From NCBI GenBank assembly GCA_025174535.1, contig JALBUN010000024.1:183979-247978 (forward strand): DNA of 64,000 nt. Direction: 5' to 3'. Below, in pieces: positions 56,961 to 64,000 of the stretch. The position numbers and the translations under genes are program-made. This stretch comes from Cantharellus purpuraceus. Its lineage: Eukaryota; Basidiomycota; Agaricomycetes; Cantharellales; Hydnaceae. Each line of letters opens with the position of its first letter. Positions within the stretch are counted from its first letter, which is position 1. The notes below the pieces were generated by a model. That model ran no database searches. It saw only the letters and a list, made by a program, of their open reading frames with translations, and was not told where the DNA came from.

Positions 56961-58740
56961 CATTACAAGATTTGACTAAAAGGAGATGAGATTGCTCTTG
57001 CAAGTCAGGAGCATTTGTATTGGGGTTGATTGGAGGCATCTCAGACATAGTCTTGATTGCAGCACATAGTGCAGTGAAAACAGTTGAAGAATCCAGGGAT
57101 ACCTTTGTGATATAGTTTGTAATATATTCAACCATAGCAAGTGCAGCTGTTCCAGACCCAATATATTTGATATCCATATTACAGCAAAGACATGTAATGC
57201 ATGTAGGATTATAGCCATTTATATAGCCATTACTGCATTTAAGGTGAATATAGCAGTCATCATCAATGTAAGTGCTTTCAACAAGTGGATGAGGTAAATT
57301 GAAGTGGCAATCCTTATCCTTATTACACAATGCATAGATTGAAGCCAGAAGATGTTGGAAACATGTTGAGTGAACCTGTCCAGTGCATTCAAGAACATCT
57401 CTGAGGTCCTGCAACAAGGTATCATCAAAAGATATATCTTTTGTATCAGGTGGCCTTGACATGATCAGTCTATGTACAGATTCACCATTCACAGAATTAA
57501 ATGGATGTGTGTGTAGTGGAAAGTCTTGACAGATTATATCATCAAGCCGTGTGAGAAGAGATTTCCATTCAGTATCAGCAAGAGCATGTTCTTTTACTTC
57601 TACAGGTGACAAACCATGTTCAAGCCAGATAAGGAAATGGCAATATAATGAGCCATGGCCCTGAGCTTCTACAATGCCATAGTATGAATTCACTTTTCCA
57701 AACACTCCACAGCTGTCAGGACACTTGGTGCCTAATAGAATATCAGTGAAGCTATTGATAAGGCAGTTGAATGCTTTTGCACCAGCAACAGGATTTTCAA
57801 TGACAGTTTGAGCTTGAAGAAATTTCTCAGAATTTTGAGACATTTCATGAAATATTTTATCAAGATCAATGTCTTGACCAGCAAGGACTTGAGCTATTGG
57901 ATTAAACAAATCTGCAGGGTTAATGGTAATGAATAAATGTGGTAAACCATGAGAATGTATGATGGATCTAACCTCTTCATGCATACTATTAACTTCTGCA
58001 GTGGAGCCAGATATGTTATCAGACATATAATTGATGTATTTTAACAATTCTAGAGCTGCAGCCTCACTATCATTTTCAGCAGTAGCATTGGAATTTGTTC
58101 TCAGTTTCTGTGTCAGATTATCTAGTGATTCTGGTGTAACATGCTGGAGAGCTTGAGACACATTTGGAAACCAAGACCAGCAGAATGCAAGTCTCAATTG
58201 AAAAGATGATGTTTTTCACTGCAAGATGCATATCTTTTAGACTAAGTAAATGGCAGACATGTGGTTTCATATCTACATGATGAAAACCAAACCCTGTATG
58301 CAAGCAAACAGGATCTTCAAACATGCCAAATCCATAAGGGAACAGTGTAGGCCATAAATAGCCATATACTTTAGGATTATATGAAGTTAGTAGTGGCTGG
58401 TTACCAGCAGCAAACTTGACAAAAGGATAATTACTCTTCTTAAGCTTCTGAAGTGCAGCCAGTTTTTGCATTTTGTAACTAGATTCAATCTGAGCAGTAT
58501 CAAGAACACCTGTGCTTGTGGTAGGTACTGTGTCATTGTCACCTTGAAAAGCAATGAATTTGCTTGTCCAGTATATGAAGTGCCCTCTGAGTATACTGTG
58601 GATGTATACAAAAGTTCTTGACCAGCAAAGCCACTTACAGTTTTATTTTCTGGATAGTCACAAGCAAGAACTTCATGGTCAATTGTGACCTCAGAATAAA
58701 GTGGATTGTTTGCCTTCAGCCAATGAAGAGCACTCAAGAT
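56961..58740 (-). pseudogene. Helitron Rep (HUH endonuclease) domain
   Basis: Frame 1 (58737-58210): ALHWLKANNPLYSEV, then NPKVYGYLWPTLFPYGFGMF. After a frameshift near 58200 a 414-codon frame runs LAFCWSWFPNVSQALQHV...GLPHLFITINPADLFNP...GHGSLYCHFLIWLEHG...EYITNYITK. HLFITINPAD is motif 1. LYCHFLIWL is the HUH region, whose first His is Tyr (TAT, one C-to-T from CAT). YITNYITK is the two-Tyr motif. With the HUH changed it is presumably inactive for rolling-circle nicking. Truncated by the gypsy LTR at 56960. Confidence 0.83.
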
Positions 58741-58838
58741 CCCATGTCAATGAACTAATAGAGGGGATCTTACTAGTATTTCTTCAGTAACAGCCATGCT
58801 CAGAGAAGAGACAAATATAATAGCCACTTCACTATACT

Positions 58839-59320
58839 GTTACATCCTGTAACACTGAGTCCAATCTCCAGATTTCATCCATCTCCTTTTACTCCACCTC
58901 CATTAACTCCACCTCCGTCAACCCCAAACTCCATTATTGTTCCCCTTATAAGTAGTTTTCTTCTTATGGGTTACAACAAGCCATTACTCTTTATATTGTT
59001 TAGTATTAGTTCAGACTTGAGTCCAAACTCCAAACTCCTTTCTGTGTCGTATTCCCTATCCATCTTATTGTCCTATCGCTTTTAGTTTATCATTCATTTC
59101 TTCACATACTTATACAGGCTACTCTCTGTATGTTACAGCAGTTCGTATATCAACTAAGATCCCCCATCAGCTTCTTGGTTGCTAGCTTCTTGACAAGTAT
59201 CTTCTTGACAAGTCGAACTCTGGATCCTTGATTCAAGTCTGTACTCCAATCTCCAAAATATTGGATCAACAATTTAAGGGGGTGCAACACACAAGTTGAA
59301 GCCAAGTCCACTCAATCTGA
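58839..59320 (+). repeat. LTR-like insertion(s) in the Helitron
   Basis: Starts TGTTACATCCTGTAACACTG at 58839 and continues with a CpG-poor, pyrimidine-rich sequence. The last part (about 59240-59315) resembles the gypsy LTR ('ccaatctccaaaat' and 'agttgaagccaagtcc' words). Ends are uncertain: tatac occurs at 58834 and again at 59111, but the LTR would then not end in CA. Confidence 0.5.
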
Positions 59321-59572
59321 CTCAATAGTTATTGTCAACATCTGTCTCTGGTTGAACTGGAACAGTAAAGTCCCACCCTCTTCCTCACTAGCATCTGAAC
59401 TCCAGTGACTCCTTTGCACTCTGAGATTTTCAACCCTTAACATATACAGGGTATTAATTGGAGGAGGAAGCACACTTTCCAATGACAATGGATCCTGAGG
59501 AAAGACACATACATTACCATGAGATGCATACTGACTTATAGGGCCCTTCTGCAACTGTTTTGGAACCCGCAA
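59312..59572 (-). pseudogene. Helitron N-terminal domain, second part
   Basis: Reads RVPKQLQKGPISQYASHGNV, CVFPQDPLSLESVLPPPINT, LYMLRVENLRVQ. Matches the pattern of Helitron N-terminal (DUF6570-type) regions: a loop, 'fpqd...lppp', then a hydrophobic strand. Ends in the LTR-like insertion. Confidence 0.65.
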
Positions 59573-59580
59573 AATTATGG

Positions 59581-60975
59581 TGTTAGGGCAAACTCTAAAT
59601 CACCACAATTCCGTGAATGAACAGCTGAGAAGAATATCAAACCCTGCTGCAGCACAACTCCAGAAACGATTTAACGTTTGTACTTTGGTTACAATCCTTT
59701 GTATTGGTCAATGCAGACTATACGCAGAAAGGTAATACGTTTCTTAGCAGCAAGAAATGAATAAGACTTCCAGAGTCTAGAGTTCACGGACGCTTAGGGG
59801 TCCAGATATTCCAAAAAGAGGGGAATGCACTTAGAGGCTAAAGGAAGTAGGTGGATGAATCCAACCGTCCAACCAGTGGCACTCAGAAGCGGGTAACAGC
59901 GATGTGTGAAGTAGTCTAGCAACTGCTTCACACGAGTTCAAGCTTCTAATGCTCTGCAAAGGCAGTACACACTAGTTACTTAAACAAGAGCACTAATGGC
60001 AGGACTATCGACAGACAATCTCACCCTGTAGATTCGTAGTCACGTGAGGCAGATACTACACTCACGCCCAAAGCAGGAATATCACTACCTTGAGTGCAAT
60101 CAAGTACAGTTACACAACTGTAAAAGATCCTTGAACTGGTAATCAACAGTTACTGAGATAGAGGATGACACTGTATGTCACTCTAGTCACACTGGTGTGC
60201 AGAAGATGGGTAGAATATGATGATATGTTATTCTTTCAGAGGCAGAATGGCCTCCTTATATATTGTATTTACAGGGGCTGACTAATGCTTCTGGAATATT
60301 CTACCTATTAATAGATGGAAGCTACTGGAAGGTTGTGGAAGGTGGAAGAAAGGGGTAGAATATTCCAAGCCAATCACAGGTTCTGATCACAGCACTAACA
60401 CTGATCAGGAGCTGAATAATGGTTCTGGAAAGTTCTATCTAATAATAGAGGGAAACAGCTAGAATGTTATGGAAAGGGGTAGAATATTCCAAGGCAATCA
60501 CCTGATTTGATCACCCATCAGCTGATCTGATCCCTGAGCTAGGCACTGATCAGGCAAAAAGAAGGGTGTCCACCCTGTTTTCTGCACTGGTTTGGACAGC
60601 CATGGATAGCCACATGTCATGTGATGATCTCCACAGAAAATAGTGCCCTGAGAGGCTGTGGTTGTTAAGTTAGAGAATATTTATTGATCAGAGACATCTG
60701 AGCTTGAATTGAGGCCAAATGCCTGGTCCAAAAGGGGAGAGCCGGCTGCGCGAAGGTTTGTGGGCGCCTATGGGTCCACAACTGTAGCACAGCAGAAATA
60801 AATGATTCTGGGCCGAGTTCTGCATGGAATATTCCCAGAAAAATATGGAAAAATAGAGAATATTTGAATAAGTCCATTCCAGGTACAAGCATCAAATATA
60901 TGCAGATATTTAGGAATGGAAAAGCAAAGAATAGCACATTGGTGCTGCATAAATGGAATTTGATAGGGAAAAGGT
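59581..60975 (-). repeat. Insertion in the Helitron N-terminal domain, LTR-like
   Basis: Separates two parts of one Helitron domain. Minus-strand features fit an LTR: tatataagg at 60257-60265, end CCCTAACA at 59581, and two copies of ttggaatattctaccccttt (near 60360 and 60480). The right boundary is uncertain; 60661-60975 looks different (aataaa near 60679, complement) and may be a separate piece. No coding potential recognised. Confidence 0.45.
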
Positions 60976-61003
60976 GATTCCCATACAGCAACTTAATTGT
61001 ACA

Positions 61004-61437
61004 TCATGTGGAACAAGCCCTTGTAATACATTGTTCCTTAAGGAAAGTCAAACCCTGCAACTCATCAGGCACTCTACCGACCCAGAAATGGTTAGCATAG
61101 CTATACAGAGGAAGCCATACAAATTTCTTAAATTTTATACATAGATCACAGCTGTGACAAACCTTGTAGTAACCATCATGTACAGTAGTAACATCAAATG
61201 CTTGTATCTGTGGCTGGCTTGACATTTCTTGCAGCTGAGATACAGAGTCATTTAGCAATGAAATGTCAAGTACACCAACCTCATACATGAACAAAGTTCA
61301 TTAATGCCACAGAAAGAACACATGGCCAATGCAAAAGCAGAAGCAGAAGTAGATTGTCAGAGCTCATGAATTATTTGCTTTTTAAGAGAAGCAGGTATTT
61401 GATGTGACCATTTATTATTACCCATTGAGGTGTCAAT
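61004..61437 (-). pseudogene. Helitron N-terminal domain, first part
   Basis: Reads WSHQIPASLKKQIIHEL and CSFCGI (61310-61437), then after a frame change VCHSCDLCIKFKKF...YANHFWVGRVPDELQGLTFLKE. The C..C...ANxxWxGxxPxELxxLT pattern is typical of fungal Helitron N-terminal regions. Confidence 0.7.
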
Positions 61438-61449
61438 ATGCCTTCTCTT

Positions 61450-61615
61450 AGGTGTATATTCATTAACACCCAGATCCCCATCCAATCCACTCAGATCCCT
61501 GCACACATGAAATCTATACTCCATTTAGAAACCATCACATCTCCATTTATCTGTCCAATTGTCACTGCCAATTTTGCTCATCCACCTCCAGTTCTGATTG
61601 ATGCATTAGCATCAC
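61450..61615 (+). repeat. Truncated gypsy LTR (gypsy-A/E family)
   Basis: Starts near tgtatattcattaacaccc and stops at attagcatcac, where the gypsy-1-type LTR begins. Confidence 0.8.
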
Positions 61616-61957
61616 TGTCAGGGTTCATATGACTCAGTTTCTATTTTTAGTACCTTTCTTATTGCCCCTATCAGCACAGCCTGTTAGGGTGCGCTCTCCT
61701 ATCTCTCCCCTATTGTTCCCCTATCTTGGTTCCCCTATTCCTTGCGTCATCTAGTATAAAGACCTTGCCTGGTGCAGCATGGTTTCCTCAGCTTGATCTC
61801 TGAGGATATCCACTGTACCAGGTGAGTCCCATGTATTTATCAGTGACAAGTGTATAGACTGAGGATATCTGCTGTACCAGCTGGCATTATCTCTTATCAG
61901 CTCTCACTTATTGAGTATCTTGTTGTTGTGGCCTTGTCATTCAGCGTAGCCCTCACA
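61616..61957 (+). repeat. Solo LTR of the gypsy-1 family (342 bp)
   Basis: TGTCAGGGTTC...AGCCCTCACA; sister of 2723-3056. Flanks (atcac and ttgac) do not match, so it sits at a rearranged junction. Confidence 0.85.
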
Positions 61958-63169
61958 TTGACCCTGTGTTACAGAGTCAAAATTTATTTGATGCATCAGA
62001 GTGTATAGGAATCTACGCTGCAATCCTTGGATTGCAGTTTCCAGGGTCCAGTCTTGGACTGCCCTGTCATAGTGTTCTACATTCCTGTAGAACCATTCCT
62101 GGGCCTCACCTTTAAGGCAAGTGCCTAAGTGCAATAGCTGAAACTTTGTGCTTGATGGTCCTAGGAGATTATTCATCTTCAGCCATTGTAGCATACCTGC
62201 TACAAATATCTCAAACTCTTTGAGATCTGCACCTCCTGTGTATTGCTCAGGAGGCAATACTTTAATGCCCACCTTGGCAAGTACAGACTTCTCTGGGTCT
62301 GTATCTCTATTATTGACTATGGCTACTCACACCATGCAAGTAATGCTGTTGATAGGATCAATTGTGTCCAATTGATCTGGTATGCCTTGACCTTCTAGGG
62401 TCAATGGTGCTGATTGTTCCCTGTTATGGGGAACATCTTCTTGAGGTACCCATTGGGTATCTTGTTGCTCATGGTGGGTGTCTCCTGAAAGGCCTGCCAC
62501 TCATATGCGCTGGTAACCATTCAGTGCATGTTGTGACTGTTGGTTTAAATTGACAGCCACATTGAGCTCTTGCTGGGGCTGCTGCTCTCTAAACAGCTGG
62601 CCAAGCTCCTGCTCTGCATGTTTAGCCTTCTGTTTGAGGGCTAACCTGTGTTTACAAGAGGCCTCAACCTCTTGTTGTTTCCATAGCTCAATCTCTTGAT
62701 CAAGCTCCTTTGCCATAGATTGAGGAGTTTCCTCCTCAATCTGGATTGGTAATCCTTGCCTCACAGGGATTACTGGGTCTCTAATTCCCTCCATTGGGGG
62801 AATTTCATTTCCTCTGTCTAACCAATCATTTGGTTAGACCCTCCCACCCCAGGGAGGTCCAGACTCTCCAGATTCAGATTCCTCTCAAGAATCTGATCCT
62901 TGCCAACATGACTTGTGTCGCTCAGAGTTCTCTTGGAGCAATTTTAACATTGTTCCTAGCTCTGCTATTTGCTGCCCCATAGTAGTGGCAGCATGCCCTG
63001 CTTTGGCAGCCATCTTGGCTGCCTGAGCACTAGCTTCACTAATGCTCTTCATCTCATGTTGATTATGCATGAGTTGTTCAGTCAATCTTGCGATTGACTT
63101 GTGGGTTTCACGCCACTCCATGCTGTATGATTCCCTAGTAGAAGTATTGCTACTTCTACTTGTGCTCAT
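61958..63169 (-). pseudogene. Gag of the hairpin-rich gypsy (T2)
   Basis: Minus strand. Start MSTSRSSNTSTRESYSMEWR at 63169, then a Gln/Ala-rich coil (HNQHEMKSISEASAQAAKMA). Past a TGA at 62885 (GSDS(R)EESES) comes an E/K/Q coil (KELDQEIELWKQQEVEASCK). The capsid part GGADLKEFEIFVAGMLQWLK...LKGEAQEWFYRNVE...LYTLMHQINF fits fungal gypsy gags. It is truncated at 61958 by the LTR. The coding sequence is packed with perfect stem-loops (see findings). Confidence 0.78.
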
Positions 63170-64000
63170 ATATTAAGCACATTCCTTTCCTTTAGGAGCA
63201 TTGGAGACAGTAGATGACTGTCTCCTCCTTTCTTCTCTAATCAGAGAACCACTCAATGAAGAGTTCTTGTTCAACAGATGATCTATTGTGTGATTGTCTG
63301 TGCGGTCTTTCAATCATGGCGACTCTCTTCTAGAGTCTTCCTCACAAGAAGTCTCTGCAACTTCTCTAGGGTCTAGTTCCCCTTCCTGGGAGCTTCTGCT
63401 GCTGGCTACGTGCTGCTGTTCATCATTTATGATGTCCTGGGTGCTGCCAGCACAACTCACTCTACTTCAAGTCATCATTATGATGACTCCTTTCTTTCTT
63501 TTATCTTTGTAGATTAATTAAGTCAGCCTACTAGTCACTCACTTATATGAGCAACTGGGGGTTGGTATACGTCTGTACACCAGCAACAGCTGGTTTTCTA
63601 GTATTGACTAGAAAACTTCAATAATGAGGAAGAATCAATTGATTCTTCCTTTGGAAGTTCAAAAAAGTAGTAATGGGTGTCTTAGTTCACACTGTTACAC
63701 AGAACTCAACCAAGTATATTGGTTGTGCAATGTGCTGTACAGTGTGGTTGTTTACTAAGGTCTGTCTACTATATGTGGACCCACACATGTACTTGGGTCC
63801 ACTGGATTACATAATAACTATACATATGCACCCTATGGGTGCATATATCTACCAAGAAGACAGCATTCCTTAATGGAATGCTGCATACATTAATTATAAT
63901 TATATACTATAGTAAGTAAGTACCTTGGGTACTTACACAAAGGTACATTCCTGCATATAACCAGGTTACCTTGGATACATCTATCCTGACTGTAAGCTTT
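63170..64000 (-). mobile_element. 5' region of the hairpin-rich gypsy (T2)
   Basis: Direct repeat of 3767-4577. Gag-leader frame with SCAGSTQDIINDE (about 63410-63480, minus). Stem-loops: 63203-63225 (9 bp), 63471-63487 (8 bp), 63593-63616 (10 bp), palindrome 63627-63650 (24 nt), 63824-63846 (10 bp), 63861-63883 (9 bp). Runs off the window, so the LTR start is not visible. Confidence 0.72.

Larger units (their letters stand above)
56961..61437 (-). mobile_element. Helitron remnant, N-terminal and Rep regions
   Basis: Minus-strand Helitron coding pieces in the expected order: a Cys-rich N-terminal domain (61437-61004), its second part (59572-59312) and the Helitron helicase-like/Rep domain (58740-56961). 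It is interrupted by a sequence at 59581-60975 and an LTR at 58839. The helicase part and both Helitron termini (5'-TC, 3' hairpin plus CTRR) are not seen. Confidence 0.8.

Noticed and set aside
58834..59115. TATAC as a target duplication for the LTR at 58839
   Set aside because: The LTR would then end in ACT rather than CA, and the sequence beyond still looks LTR-derived.
1..64000. tRNA, rRNA or other structural RNA genes
   Set aside because: No B-box-like ggttcgaatcc in tRNA context and no rRNA words noticed on reading; a covariance-model scan would be needed to exclude small ones.

Overview
This is nuclear DNA of a fungus, most likely a basidiomycete (Agaricomycetes). The evidence is a dense mix of chromodomain Ty3/gypsy elements, Ty1/copia elements and a Helitron, NACHT/WD40 (STAND) gene remnants, possible short introns, and CpG loss confined to the transposons. 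I cannot name the genus. No intact conventional gene is certain. No rRNA, tRNA or CRISPR array was seen.

Layout. 1-3056: 3' half of a gypsy element with an extra ORF between pol and the 3' LTR. 3767-4577: part of a hairpin-rich gypsy family that returns at 61958-64000. 5123-18394: first copy of a host locus, interrupted by a complete copia element (5292-9982). 18391-37961: a nest of gypsy, copia and a ~1.4 kb element here called 'M', rearranged by an inversion. 37962-45722 and 52498-56051: second copy of the host locus, split by a gypsy element (45723-52497). 56569-61437: a broken Helitron with LTR insertions. 61450-64000: LTR fragments and the gag of the hairpin-rich gypsy on the minus strand.

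How it fits together. A locus holding a C2H2-like zinc-finger gene, several unknown conserved exons and a NACHT-WD40 gene was apparently duplicated in tandem. Retroelements then landed in both copies. The other copy often preserves the empty site, so target-site duplications (TSDs) can be read directly: AGATG, AGTTG, TCCTC, GTAGA, and probably GTTGT. Element M leaves 4-bp TSDs (GCGC, CCGA, CCAC). Two inverted M copies (22801-24198 and 31528-32925) appear to have recombined and inverted the 7.3 kb between them. This separated the halves of a gypsy element, a solo LTR and two copia elements, yet their TSDs and reading frames still match across the breakpoints.

Decay. Nearly all in-frame stops in the transposon and WD40 ORFs are TGA where Arg is expected, and several are CGA in the sister copy. 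This is CpG deamination, as expected from DNA methylation. The host segment (about 10.2-16.9 kb and 37.9-44.4 kb) has kept its CpGs.

The points most worth following are the run of perfect stem-loops through the gag gene and upstream region of the minus-strand gypsy, element M, and the antisense coiled-coil/Cys-cluster ORF with its own TATA box carried by one gypsy family.
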